Assembly: GCF_011764565.1 (NCBI RefSeq)
Contig: NZ_AP022871.1
Coordinates: forward strand, 8,928,320-8,992,319
Length of the DNA: 64,000 nucleotides
DNA from: Phytohabitans suffuscus
GTDB lineage: Bacteria; Actinomycetota; Actinomycetes; Mycobacteriales; Micromonosporaceae
Reading direction: 5' to 3'
The notes under the pieces were generated by a model that saw nothing but the letters and a program-made list of their open reading frames with translations, was not told the origin of the DNA and did not search any database. The translations under genes were made by a program, and so were the position numbers. Below, in pieces: positions 1 through 8,915 of the stretch (its first letter is position 1; each line of letters starts with the position of its first letter).

Positions 1-1657
1 CGGTCGCACAGCGCCACGATCTCCGGGCTGGGCGCCGGCCGCTCCCCCAACGCCTCGGCCAGCGCCGCCCCGGCCCGCGCGGCGGTCTCCGCGCTCGGCT
101 CGGTGACCGCGCCGCGCGCGGCGTCCACTGTGGCGCCCGCGGCGGGGAGGGTGGCCGCCCGCGCCGCCACCCCGCCGACCCCGCCGGTGACCGCGGCCGC
201 CCGCGCCCGCTGCGCGGGCCCGGGCGTGGCCGGCGCGGGTGGCATGAGCAGCTCGACCCCGGCGCCCGCCCCGCCCCCTCCTCCACGGCCTCACCCATCG
301 GGCCGGCCGCCGCGGCTTCGCCGAAGGTCGCTGCCGCTGCCGCCTCACCTGCCGCCGGCGCCGCGGTTTCGCCGGCCGCGGTTCGGTCGGCTGCGGCTTG
401 GCCGGCTGCGGCTTGGCCGGCTGCGGCTTCGTCGGCTGCGGCTTCGTCGGCTGCGGCTTCGTCGGCTGCGGCTTGGCCGGCCGCGGTCTCGTCGGGCGTG
501 ACTGGGGCCTGCTCGGGCGGCGGTGGCGGTGCCTGCGGGCCCGGCGCGGCAGCGGCGACGGTGCGGGGCGTCGGGTCGGCGACCGGGTCGTCCGCCCGCA
601 CGGGACCGGCACGGCCGGCGAGCCACGCCCGCGCGACCCGGTCGAGCAGCCGCGCTCCCGCGACGGCGTCCGGCTCGTGGGCCCCGGGCGCGAACGCCAC
701 CCGCCGCTGGGTTGTCATGGAGGAGGCACCCGCCGGCGCCGTCCCAGCCACGGCGGCGCCATCCCGGAACCGCGCCCGCTCCCCTCCCATGGAGGCATCC
801 GCCGCCGGCGCCGTCCCGGCCACGGCGGCGTCCAGCGGCGTCCGCGCTGCTTGCCTGGAGGAGGCACCCGCCTGCCCGCTGCCGGTGTCGGCGGCGCCCG
901 CCGGCGGCGGGTCCGGGCCGCGAGATCTTGACGAGTTAGGGCGGGATCCGGACCCTAACTTGTCTAGATCCGCGGGACTTCCCGGGGCGGGTGGGCCGGC
1001 GAGGATCAGGGCGTCGGCGCCGGCGGCCTGGGCGGCGGCCGTGGCGGCGGGGTCGGTGGCCACGACGAGGGTGGAGAGGTCGGCGTCGAGCAGGGTGCCC
1101 AGCAGGGTCGCGATCCGCTCCGGAAGGGGCTCGTCCCCGGCCGGGCCGGCCACGCCGGGCGGGCCGGCGGGAGTGGGCGTGGACCCGGGCGCGGGCGCGG
1201 CGAAGGGATCGCCCTCGGGCGGGGTCACGCGCAGCTGGCCACCGTCCAGAGTGGCCGATGGCAGGGGCAGGGCGGCGGTGCCGTCCCAGGTCTCGGTGCG
1301 CCAGGTCAGCGTCGCCACGGGCAGGCCGAGCACGGCGACCGCGTACGTCACCTCGACCCGCCCGTCCGGCCGCCCGTCGGCGTCCAGCCCGATGCGGGCC
1401 GTCGCGTCGACGAACGGCGCCTCGGTCGCGGCGACCGCCACGCCACCGCCGCCGTCCACCGGCTCGACCGCGCGCACCGCCATGCCGCCCAGCAGGATCG
1501 CGCCGCCCTCCGCGCCCGGTGGTCGGCGGGCCGGGGTGCCGCCTCCGGCGCGGGCGGCGGCCGGGCCGGCGGAAGCGGAAGCAGTGGCAGAGGCAGTGGC
1601 AGAGGCAGAAGCAGTGGCAGTGGCGGAGGCAGTGGGGGCGGCGCGGGACGGGCTCAT
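1..1657 (-). CDS. Large Ala/Pro-rich eCIS-associated protein, N-terminal part (runs off left edge)
   Basis: ATG at 1657 lies 7 nt after the ATPase stop, so this is the next cistron of the eCIS operon. About 550 residues are visible. They comprise a Thr/Ser/Ala low-complexity N-terminus made of 6-bp repeats, a compact part (about residues 45-140, with TWRTETWDG), an Ala/Pro linker containing an in-frame palindromic insertion (917-976), a 15-bp repeat tract (361-495), and then a conserved-looking stretch that includes VELLMPPAPATPGPAQRAR and ends at the edge with PSPEIVALCDR. One base must be added near 270 (a G run) to join the last two parts. From memory, similar large Ala-rich proteins lie at this place in other actinobacterial eCIS loci. 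Their role (cargo, cargo adaptor or structural) is not known to me. Confidence 0.6.
   Translation of the reverse strand, partial: MSPSRAAPTASATATASASATASATASASAGPAAARAGGGTPARRPPGAEGGAILLGGMAVRAVEPVDGGGGVAVAATEAPFVDATARIGLDADGRPDGRVEVTYAVAVLGLPVATLTWRTETWDGTAALPLPSATLDGGQLRVTPPEGDPFAAPAPGSTPTPAGPPGVAGPAGDEPLPERIATLLGTLLDADLSTLVVATDPAATAAAQAAGADALILAGPPAPGSPADLDKLGSGSRPNSSRSRGPDPPPAGAADTGSGQAGASSRQAARTPLDAAVAGTAPAADASMGGERARFRDGAAVAGTAPAGASSMTTQRRVAFAPGAHEPDAVAGARLLDRVARAWLAGRAGPVRADDPVADPTPRTVAAAAPGPQAPPPPPEQAPVTPDETAAGQAAADEAAADEAAADEAAAGQAAAGQAAADRTAAGETAAPAAGEAAAAATFGEAAAAGPMGEAVEEGAGRAPGSSCSCHPRRPRPGPRSGRGRPRSPAGSAGWRRGRPPSPPRAPQWTPRAARSPSRARRPPRGPGRRWPRRWGSGRRPARRSWRCAT
361..495 (-). repeat. 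15-bp tandem repeat, about 9 units, coding
   Basis: Units of the type ggcttggccggctgc / ggcttcgtcggctgc follow each other without spacers. On the minus strand they encode pentapeptides of the form AAADE or AAAGQ inside the Ala-rich eCIS protein. The period is a multiple of three, so unit gain or loss keeps the frame. Confidence 0.85.
917..976. repeat. Palindromic element (about 30-bp arms) inside a coding region
   Basis: The segment is a near-perfect inverted repeat centred on GGATCC at 944-949, with arms containing GATCTTGACGAGTTAGGG and its partner CCCTAACTTGTCTAGATC. It is AT-richer than its surroundings and contains TTA and AGA codons that are otherwise almost absent here. It stays open in the frame of the Ala-rich eCIS protein and adds about 20 residues. 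It looks like a REP or MITE-type insertion. Confidence 0.8.
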
Positions 1658-1664
1658 CGCGCGC

Positions 1665-2995
1665 TCAGCCCGGCGCCGGCAGGGTGCGGCCGGCCTTCTC
1701 GTACTGCCGGCGGACGCCGGTGAGCAGGTGCTCCTCGGTGACGACCCGGCCGTTCGCCGCGGCCAGGTACGCCGCCTCCAGGGTCGCGTCGCGGATCTGC
1801 GCGCCGGTCAGGTTGTACCGGCGGGCCAGCGCGCCCCGGTCGATGCCGGCGGCGACCGGAAGCTGGGGCGGCACCACCCGCTCCCACAGCGCGACCCGCT
1901 CCCCCACCCCGGGCTCGGTGAACCCGACGACCGCGTGCAGCCGCCGCTGGAACGCCTCGTCGATGTTGGCCAGCAGGTTGGTGGTGAGCACGACCACGCC
2001 GGGGTGCCGTTCGACCCGGGTGAGCAGGTAGCTGACCTCCTGGTTGGCGTACCGGTCGTGCGCGTCGGAGACGTCGGTGCGGCGGCCGAACACCGCGTCC
2101 GCCTCGTCGAAGACCAGCAGCCAGCTCTCCCGCGCGGCCCGGTCGAAGACGCGGGCGAGCTGCTTCTCGGTCTCCCCGATGTACTTGGACACCAGCGCGG
2201 ACAGGTCCACCCGCCACACCGGCAGCCCCGCCGCCCGGCCGACCGCCGCCGCGGCCATCGACTTGCCGGTGCCGGGCGGGCCGTGGAAGAGCGCGACGAG
2301 ACCGTCCACATTGTCGTGTGCCTGCCCGAAGCCCCAGGTGTCGACGACGAGGCGGCGGTCCCTGATCCGGGCGACCAGCGCCGCCAGCCGGTCCCGCTGC
2401 GCGGCCGGGAGCACGAGGTCGTCGAGGGTGTACACGGTGGACACCGGCCGCGCCGGCAGGCCGGGGCCGGGCCGGGGCGGCTCCGCCGGGCGGCCGAGCA
2501 CCCAGCGGACCAGGTCGGGATCGGGGCGCAGCCGTCCGGCGTACGCGGACAGGGGTGAGGGTTCGAGGTCGAGCAGCCCGGCCGCGCGGAGGGTGGCGGT
2601 GGGCGCGAGCAGGTCGGCGGCGCGCAGGCGGCCGGTCAGGGTGCGGGCGGCGAGCGTGCGGGCCACCTCGCCGGTCAGCCACGGCTGGTCGGGCCGGTCG
2701 GCGAGGCAGCCGAAGAGCGCGTCGAAGCGGGGGTCGACCTCGGGGGCCAGCGCCGCCACCAGCACCACCGCCTCGGCGACCGCCAGGTGCCCGGCGCGGA
2801 CCACCTCCGCGAGGGGCCGGAGCCGGCGAAGGCCGTGGCCGGCGGGAGCCCTTCCGGCCCGGTCAGCGGCAGCGGCCGGGCGAGCAGCCGCTCCGGTCCG
2901 GTGCCGCCGCGGCGTTCCTCCCAGCGCACTGCGACCAGCGCCTCCACGGCGGCCAGCGCCCGGGACAGCTCCTCGACGTGCTCGGCCGGCAGCAT
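1665..2995 (-). CDS. AAA+ ATPase of the contractile injection system (Afp15/Pvc15-like)
   Basis: The protein has a less conserved N-terminal half and a C-terminal AAA+ domain: Walker A HGPPGTGKS (about residues 235-243), Walker B LLVFDEADAVFG (about 290), sensor LTTNL and arginine-finger context EAFQRRLH. In eCIS loci such ATPases are needed for particle assembly or cargo handling. The ATG at 2995 overlaps the stop of the tape-measure gene (TGATG), indicating translational coupling. The span is 1331 nt (3n+2), and the frame changes near 2820-2830, between the segment ending ATAFAG and the segment starting RLRPLAEVV. One missing base restores a protein of about 443 aa. Confidence 0.88.
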
Positions 2996-4220
2996 CAGGG
3001 CGCCTCCCAGCCGACGCCGATCCGGGGTGTCCAGGGCAGCCGGACCGCGCCCAGCGGGTACGGCAGGTGGTCCAGCACCAGGTCGAGCGGGCGCCGCCCG
3101 AGGCGCAGCAGCACCGTGTCGCCGCCGTCGCGCAGCAGCGCGGCCGGCCGGCGCACCCACTGCTCGCGCACGTACCCGGGGGTGGACGCGGCGAAGCCCG
3201 GGAGCAGGCCGGCGAAGGCGGCGAGGACGGCCGCCGGCTCCAGCGCCTCGGCCACCGCGGGTTCGGGGTCGGCCAGCGCCGGCGCGCCGGTGCCGGCCCA
3301 GTCGGGGTCGCCGGCGAGGAGCCGGACGAGCGGGTCGGCGGGGTCGGCGCCGGCCAGGAGCGCGAGGGCGGCGCGGCGCGCGGGCACCGGTCCGGCCTCG
3401 GGGACGAGCCGCTCGGCCGCCGCGCAGTAGCCGCCCAGCCACGGGTAGAGCAGCACCAGACCGCCCACGGTGGACGCGGGCACGCCGCCCGCCGCGACCG
3501 GCCGCGGTGCCCGGCCGTACGGAGCCGCCGGCGGCCGGGCGTCCAGGGGTACGGTGGCGGCCGGCGTCCCGGGCGGGGTGCCGGCCCGGTCCGGTGTGGC
3601 CGGCGGCGGCCCGGCGTGGGACAGGGCCGCCGGATCCACTGCGGTCGGCACTGGAAGGTCGGCTTCCGGTATGGACAGTCGTCCCGCATCATCCACAGTG
3701 GACATGGAAGCGGCCGACACGCTCGGGGGCAGTGCCGCGAGCACCGCGCGCACCGTCGCGGGCGAGGCGGCGCCGCCCCCGCGCAGCCGCCGGACCAGCG
3801 CCGCGCGCTCCCCGGCGACGGCGCTTCGAGTACGGCCCGGACGAGCACGGCCACCCGCTCCGCCTCCACGGTGGACACCGCCGGGGTCGGGGCCGGGGGT
3901 GGGGGTGGGGTCGGGGTCGGGGCCGGCGCGGCCGTGGCGGCGGGCCGGGCGGTGGCGGGCGCCGGCGGCGTGGAGGCGAGCACGGCGGCGCGGATCCGGT
4001 CCGCCCACAGCGCGGCGAGCGTGGCGTCGTCGTAGTCGGCCGGATCGAGGTCGAGCACGACCCGCAGCCGCCCCACCCGCACCTGCCCGGCCAGGCGCGG
4101 GTCGGCCAGCGCCCCGGCCAGCGCCGCCGGCAGGTGGGTGTGCGCGAGCGACGCGAGCCGCCGGGACGCCCGGCCGCCCCGGATCCGCAGCCGCTTCACC
4201 TCCACGTCCACATCGGTCAC
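2995..4220 (-). CDS. Contractile injection system tape-measure protein
   Basis: The N-terminus (VKRLRIRGGRASRRLASLA, then VRVGRLRVVLDLDP and ALWADRIRAAVL) has the look of the CIS tape-measure family. After a Pro/Thr linker the C-terminal half carries VGGLVLLYPWLGGYCAAAERL and a terminal GAVRLPWTPRIGVGW. The GTG start at 4220 overlaps the stop of the preceding gene by GTGA. The tape-measure protein sets sheath and tube length and is next to the ATPase in Afp/PVC-type loci, as here. The span is 3n+2 nt, and the frame changes near 3825 in a GC-rich stretch. One base restored gives about 408 aa. Confidence 0.8.
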
Positions 4221-6427
4221 TGGTTCAGGACCTCCTTGAAGCCGTCCGCGTCGCGGCGCAGCGAGCGCACGGACGCCGCGGGCGCACCGGCGGCGCGTAC
4301 CGCCTCGACGAGCGAGTCGACGAGGCTGGCCAGCGCCTCCCGCTCGCCGGCGAGGACGGCCCCGCCGGCCTGTACCCGCTCGCGGAGCCGGCCCAGCGCG
4401 GCGTCGGCGGGCTCCAGCGCGGCGCGTACCGCCCCGGCCCGCTCGTCGCCGGCCGCGACCTCCACGGAGTCCCGCATGGTCTCCGCGAACCGCAACAGCT
4501 CGGCATCGACGCTGAGCGCGCGTCCGGCGACGCCGGCGAGCTTGCCGGTGTAGAGGTTGTCGATCCGGCCCGCGGTCTGCTCCAGCATGCGGTTGCTGAT
4601 GTCGAGGTTGGTCTCCAGCTTGCCGGTGCGCTCCACGGTGCTGGCGATCGTCCGGCCGAAGTCGTCGCGCATCTTGTCGGAGGTCGCCGCGACCCGGGAG
4701 TCCACGGTGGAGGTCACCTCGACCATCAGCCCGGCCCGCATGGTCTGCACGGCCTCGCTGACCATCGTGGGGATCTGCGAGGCGAGCCGGGTCTCGATCC
4801 GCCCGACCTCCTGGCTGCCGTACGTCAGGATCCTGCCCTCGATGCCGGACAGGCTCAGGTCGACGCCCTGCCGCCACTGCAGCGTGTCGGTCCGGAAGCC
4901 GCCGAGCAGCGCCACGTCCTCGCTCACCCCGTCCAGCCGCCCGACCGCCGTGTCGACGTCGGCGCGCAGCCCGCCCGTCTCGGCGAGGGCCGCGTTGGCC
5001 GCCGCGGTGGCCGCCGGGAGCGCGGTGCCGACCTGTCGCAGGCCCCGCGAGGCGGCGACCCGGCCGGTGGAGACCACCTTGCCGACGGTGTCGGCGACCA
5101 GCACGACGGTGTCGCCGGGACTGACCGCGCCGGACGGGGCGAAGCCGGTGAGCGCGTCGGCCTCGGCCTGGCTGACCACCCGCACGTCGGGCCGCACGCC
5201 CGTGCCGGCGATGAGCGTGTTCAGCACGTCCATCACGTTTCCCGCCTCGACGCCGAACGCGGGCTGCATCGCGATGATGCCGGCGTCGCCGATCTCCGGC
5301 CGGTCGATGCCGTACACGACCCAGGGGTCGGCGGGGTTGACCAGGCCGGGGTCGAACGGGAAATCGCCCACCTCGATCCACGGCCGCCGCCAGTCGTGCG
5401 GCAGCACCTGCTCCGGGTACAGCTTGATGTCGCAGTCGTAGTGGCCCTTCCAGGAGTGGCAGATCGTGAAGTCGCCCGGTCTCACGCCGCCCGGCTTCGG
5501 CGGGTCGCCGGGCGCGGGCACCGGCGGCAGCGCGAAGTTGTCGACGAGCGAGACGAGCCGGTCGAGGTACGGCGCGGCCGGCCGGTCGCAGCTGCCGCCG
5601 AGGAACGCGAGCGTGAGCCCGGTCGGCGGCTCCCAGTGGTGGCGCCCGCCGCAGTCCCACTTCCACGCGCCGCCGGCCTGGTACAGCCGGCCGAGCGCGA
5701 CGCCGGGCGTGGCGGTGGAGCGCAGGCAGGTCACCGACAGCAGCGCCTCGGCGCGGAGCAGGTCGAGGGCGGCGAAGAGCACCTCGTTGAGGAAGGCCGC
5801 CTTGAACGCCCGTACGGCGGGCAGGTCGGCGGTCGTGATGGACAGCGCGGCGAGCTTGGCGCGCAGCGGGGTGTCGAGCCGGTCGCCGATCCGGTCCAGC
5901 AGCTCGTCGCGGAGCGTGTCGAAGTCTCCGACGACGGCGCTGGTCCTGGACACCAGCAGCGGCGTCTGCTCCAGCAGCTCCTCGCCGGAGAAGTCCAGCC
6001 GTGTCCCGGTGAGCCGGCCGCGTACGACGTGCAGCGCCACATCGGTCGTGTGCAGCTCGGCGTGGCCGTCGCAGCCCTCCTCGGCGCACCCGCCGGAGGG
6101 CTGCGCGGTGTCGGTCGCGGCGAGCACGACCGTGAAGCCGTCGGTGCCGGTGACGAAGTCGAAGGGCGCGCTCCCGGCGGTCGGCGGCAGGGTGAGCACC
6201 CGCTCGGCGGGCAGCAGCAGCGGCTCGCCGTTCTGGTCGACCGCCAGCCCGCCGGCGATGTGCAGCCCGTCGGAGCGCACCTCGCCGGCCAGCCCGCAGC
6301 TCACCCCGAAGCCGACCAGCCGGCCGAGGGTGCGGTCGCGGTCGCGCAGGTGGTCGCGGAGCAGGTTCAGGTCGTCGCGGGTGAGCGTCTGCCCCTCGAC
6401 GAAGACGGGATAGTTCGTCTCCACCAT
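4217..6427 (-). CDS. 736-aa eCIS protein with C-terminal coiled coil, function unknown
   Basis: The ATG at 6427 follows a GAGAGGAA ribosome site. The N-terminus (NYPVFVEGQTLTRDDLNLL, then RLVGFGVSCGLAG) is of a type I associate with uncharacterised proteins of phage-tail-like loci. The middle holds cysteine-bearing segments (CHSWKGHYDCDIKLYPEQ, GGAWKWDCGGRHHWEPP). From about residue 430 the protein becomes Ala/Thr-rich and heptad-like (SEDVALLGGF through IASTVERTGKLETNLD), which suggests a long coiled coil. It lies between the gpI-like baseplate gene and the tape measure, where Afp-type loci carry the fibre gene, so a fibre, needle or baseplate accessory role is possible but unproven. It is intact, with no frameshift. 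Confidence 0.7.
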   Translation of the reverse strand: MVETNYPVFVEGQTLTRDDLNLLRDHLRDRDRTLGRLVGFGVSCGLAGEVRSDGLHIAGGLAVDQNGEPLLLPAERVLTLPPTAGSAPFDFVTGTDGFTVVLAATDTAQPSGGCAEEGCDGHAELHTTDVALHVVRGRLTGTRLDFSGEELLEQTPLLVSRTSAVVGDFDTLRDELLDRIGDRLDTPLRAKLAALSITTADLPAVRAFKAAFLNEVLFAALDLLRAEALLSVTCLRSTATPGVALGRLYQAGGAWKWDCGGRHHWEPPTGLTLAFLGGSCDRPAAPYLDRLVSLVDNFALPPVPAPGDPPKPGGVRPGDFTICHSWKGHYDCDIKLYPEQVLPHDWRRPWIEVGDFPFDPGLVNPADPWVVYGIDRPEIGDAGIIAMQPAFGVEAGNVMDVLNTLIAGTGVRPDVRVVSQAEADALTGFAPSGAVSPGDTVVLVADTVGKVVSTGRVAASRGLRQVGTALPAATAAANAALAETGGLRADVDTAVGRLDGVSEDVALLGGFRTDTLQWRQGVDLSLSGIEGRILTYGSQEVGRIETRLASQIPTMVSEAVQTMRAGLMVEVTSTVDSRVAATSDKMRDDFGRTIASTVERTGKLETNLDISNRMLEQTAGRIDNLYTGKLAGVAGRALSVDAELLRFAETMRDSVEVAAGDERAGAVRAALEPADAALGRLRERVQAGGAVLAGEREALASLVDSLVEAVRAAGAPAASVRSLRRDADGFKEVLNQ

Positions 6428-6448
6428 CGGTGGTTCCTCTCTTCCTGG

Positions 6449-7279
6449 CTACGGGGTGACGCCGCCGCCGGGCAGCCGCCCGACGCCGAGCCGGTCGATG
6501 GCGCGGCCCTCGTCGACGCACTCCCAGACGCGGATGCCGTTGGCGTGGTCGACGAAGCTGACGAGGTCGCACAGGATCTGCCGCACCCGGGCCCGCCACC
6601 GCGCGACCGCCGCCGGGTCGGCCTGCGGGCCGGGTACGGGGTCGAGGTCGAACGCGCCCGGCTTCGTCCAGCAGACCCGCACCTGGACGTGTGCCGGTGC
6701 GTACCGGTCCACGAACGCGATCGCCGCCCGCCGCCGGGTGAAGTCGGCGAACTGGTCGGTCGCCGGCACGAAGGCGGTGGCGCGCAGCCACGGGTCGAGG
6801 GTGTCCACATCGGACGCGTCCGGGTCGGTCACCCGGAAGTGCTCCACGAGCAGCGGCCGGTCGGCCGGGGCCACCTCGAACGCGAGGCAGAACCAGTCGA
6901 CCAGCCCGCGCGGGGTGGCCCGGCGGCGCCAGACCCGGGCGGCGGTGCGCAGGAACCGGCGGCGCAGCGCCAGCCCGCCCGGGTCGGCGGCCCAGGTCAC
7001 CGGCGCCCGGAACGCGAACCACGCGGCCAGCTCGTCGTAGAGCGCCCGGTACGCCTCCAGCACGGCGGGGGCGCCGGCGTCGAGGGGCAGCCCCGGCGGC
7101 CACAGCGAGCCGCCCTCCGGGGAGAGCCAGTGCTCGACGTCCTCCATCGTGGACAGTGCCGCGCGGGCGAGGTCGTCGGCGAGGCCGAGGTACGAGTCGA
7201 GCTGCGCGAAGCTCTCCTGGTCCTCCTGGTAGACCGCGGGCAGGTGCAGCGCGAGCGGCAGGTAGTCGGGGCTAGGCAT
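6449..7279 (-). CDS. Phage tail protein, P2 gpI-like baseplate component (Afp12-like)
   Basis: This 276-aa protein carries the pattern of the tail-protein-I family: LPAVYQEDQESFAQLDSYLGL near the N-terminus, RRFLRTAARVWRRRATPRGL in the middle, and PAHVQVRVCW near the end. It is expected in the baseplate wedge beside the J-like proteins. Its start overlaps the TAG stop of the preceding baseplate gene by 8 nt. Confidence 0.85.
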   Translation of the reverse strand: MPSPDYLPLALHLPAVYQEDQESFAQLDSYLGLADDLARAALSTMEDVEHWLSPEGGSLWPPGLPLDAGAPAVLEAYRALYDELAAWFAFRAPVTWAADPGGLALRRRFLRTAARVWRRRATPRGLVDWFCLAFEVAPADRPLLVEHFRVTDPDASDVDTLDPWLRATAFVPATDQFADFTRRRAAIAFVDRYAPAHVQVRVCWTKPGAFDLDPVPGPQADPAAVARWRARVRQILCDLVSFVDHANGIRVWECVDEGRAIDRLGVGRLPGGGVTP

Positions 7280-8915
7280 CGCCGCACTCCGCGCCCAGCG
7301 CCAGGCGTACCCGCAGGCAGTCGCCGTCGGCCAGGACCGGCACGCTGCCGGCCGGGATCGGCACCCGCGCCGCCCCGTCCGGGGTCGCCGGCAGCGGCGG
7401 CCCGCCGTCGACCGCGAGCCGCACGCCGGACACGCCGAGCACGGCCGGGTCGGCGGCCATCACCTGTACCAGCTCCGAAATGGACACCGCCTCACCCGGC
7501 ACCCAGCCGCCGGGTGGCTGCGGCGCCGGCGGCCACGGCCCGTCGTGCGGCGGCGCGGCGGCGTCCGGGACGGCGGTCGCGCGGCCGGCGGCCAGGAACG
7601 CGGCGACCCGGTCCCGGCAGGCGGCGACGAGGGCGGCCCGGTCGGCGCCGGCGGCGGCGTGCAGCGTGGCCTCCAGCAGCACCGGGCACTGCCGCAGCAG
7701 GGCGGCGTTCACCTCCTCGCCGAGCACCCGGCGGGGGGCGGTGCGCGCGAACAGGTCGTACGGGTCGCCGACCTCGCCGACCGCCCCGTCCAGCACGCGC
7801 CGCAGGAACTGCGCGTCGGTGCCGGTGCCGCCGGAGCGCTCGACGAGCAGCGTGACGACACCCGGCCGGTCGGTGACCACGGTCGGGCCGCCGTGCCAGG
7901 CGATGCCGGGCAGCGCGGCCGGTACCGCCCACGCCCGGCGCACCCCCTCGACCGCGCGGGCCCGCTGCGCGTAGTCGGCGGCGGTGACCGGCTCGCAGGT
8001 GAGCGCCTGGTCCGGTGCCGGCGGCCACACCATCGTGGCGCCGTCGTCGTGCTCCCAGTCCTCCGGCGGTCCGGGCGGCGCGGGGTGCAGCGCCAGCGCC
8101 TGGTGCGCCTGGTCCGGGCCGAGTCCGGCGCCGGCGAGGTCGCCGAGCACGGCGGTCACCTCGGCCGCGGTGGCCGCCGCCCGCAGCCGTCCGGCCGCCG
8201 CGGCGACCGCGGCCGCCGCCTCGCGCCGCCGGTGCCGCTCCACGAGGGCGGCCAGCTCCGCGTCCCACAGGCGGGCGGTCGCGGGAAGCAGGCGCAGGAT
8301 GGCGACCGCGCGGTCCCGTACCGCGTCCGGGGTCGCGCCGGCGCCGAGCACGATGCGCGCCTCCTCGACGGCGTCCGCGACCTCCGCGGAGCCGTCCAGG
8401 GCCAGCCGGTCGAGCATCCGGCGGCGCAGCAGCGCCGCGACGACCGGGCCCGCGTCGGGCACGAGCGGCGCACCGGCCGCGGCGGCTCCGTCCAGGACCG
8501 CCGAAACGGCCTCCGCGGGACCGCCGGCATCCTCCACGGGTACGCGTAACGCGTCGGCGAGGCTCTGACCGCCGGACGCCGTCCGGGCCAGTGCGGTGGC
8601 GACCGCCGCCACGTCGGCCGGGTCGGCCGGGAGCGTCCCGGGCGCCCACGACAGCGCGTCCGGCGGCCGCCACGACGGGGCGGCCAGCGGCCAGCCGGAC
8701 AGCCCTCGGCCGGCCGCCCGGTAGTGCTGGTCGGCCACGCCCCACGCGGCCGCCTCCAGGAGAGTGATGCCCGGGTCGCCGGCGTTGTGGTCGGTCCAGG
8801 TCGCCCCGGCCAGCGCGGTGACCACCTCGACCGCGCGGGCGCGCAGCGCCTCGAAGTCGGCGTCCGGCGCGGCCGGCGCGACCAGCCGCAGCGGTGCGGG
8901 TACGGTGCCGTTCAC
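7272..8915 (-). CDS. Second baseplate-J-like wedge protein
   Basis: GTG at 8915 follows GGAGGAG and overlaps the stop of the first J-like gene (GTGA). The protein is 547 aa. It begins with a segment typical of baseplate wedge proteins (ATWTDHNAGDPGITLLEAAA), has an Ala-rich helical middle, and shows VTAADYAQRARAVEGVRRAWA and a C-terminal GVSGVRLAVDGG region as in gpJ/gp6 homologues. Two successive J-like proteins may form unequal parts of the wedge. It is intact. Confidence 0.82.
   Translation of the reverse strand: MNGTVPAPLRLVAPAAPDADFEALRARAVEVVTALAGATWTDHNAGDPGITLLEAAAWGVADQHYRAAGRGLSGWPLAAPSWRPPDALSWAPGTLPADPADVAAVATALARTASGGQSLADALRVPVEDAGGPAEAVSAVLDGAAAAGAPLVPDAGPVVAALLRRRMLDRLALDGSAEVADAVEEARIVLGAGATPDAVRDRAVAILRLLPATARLWDAELAALVERHRRREAAAAVAAAAGRLRAAATAAEVTAVLGDLAGAGLGPDQAHQALALHPAPPGPPEDWEHDDGATMVWPPAPDQALTCEPVTAADYAQRARAVEGVRRAWAVPAALPGIAWHGGPTVVTDRPGVVTLLVERSGGTGTDAQFLRRVLDGAVGEVGDPYDLFARTAPRRVLGEEVNAALLRQCPVLLEATLHAAAGADRAALVAACRDRVAAFLAAGRATAVPDAAAPPHDGPWPPAPQPPGGWVPGEAVSISELVQVMAADPAVLGVSGVRLAVDGGPPLPATPDGAARVPIPAGSVPVLADGDCLRVRLALGAECGDA

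Noticed and set aside
498..2558. Long plus-strand frame opposite the eCIS distal genes
   Set aside because: It is Arg/Pro/Ala-rich with no domain and mirrors the minus-strand genes. At this GC content antisense frames stay open by chance.
1665..7103. One 1812-codon open frame on the minus strand
   Set aside because: It joins parts of the ATPase and tape-measure genes with antisense-like shadows of their neighbours. Family motifs change frame within it, and 4-nt overlaps mark separate genes.
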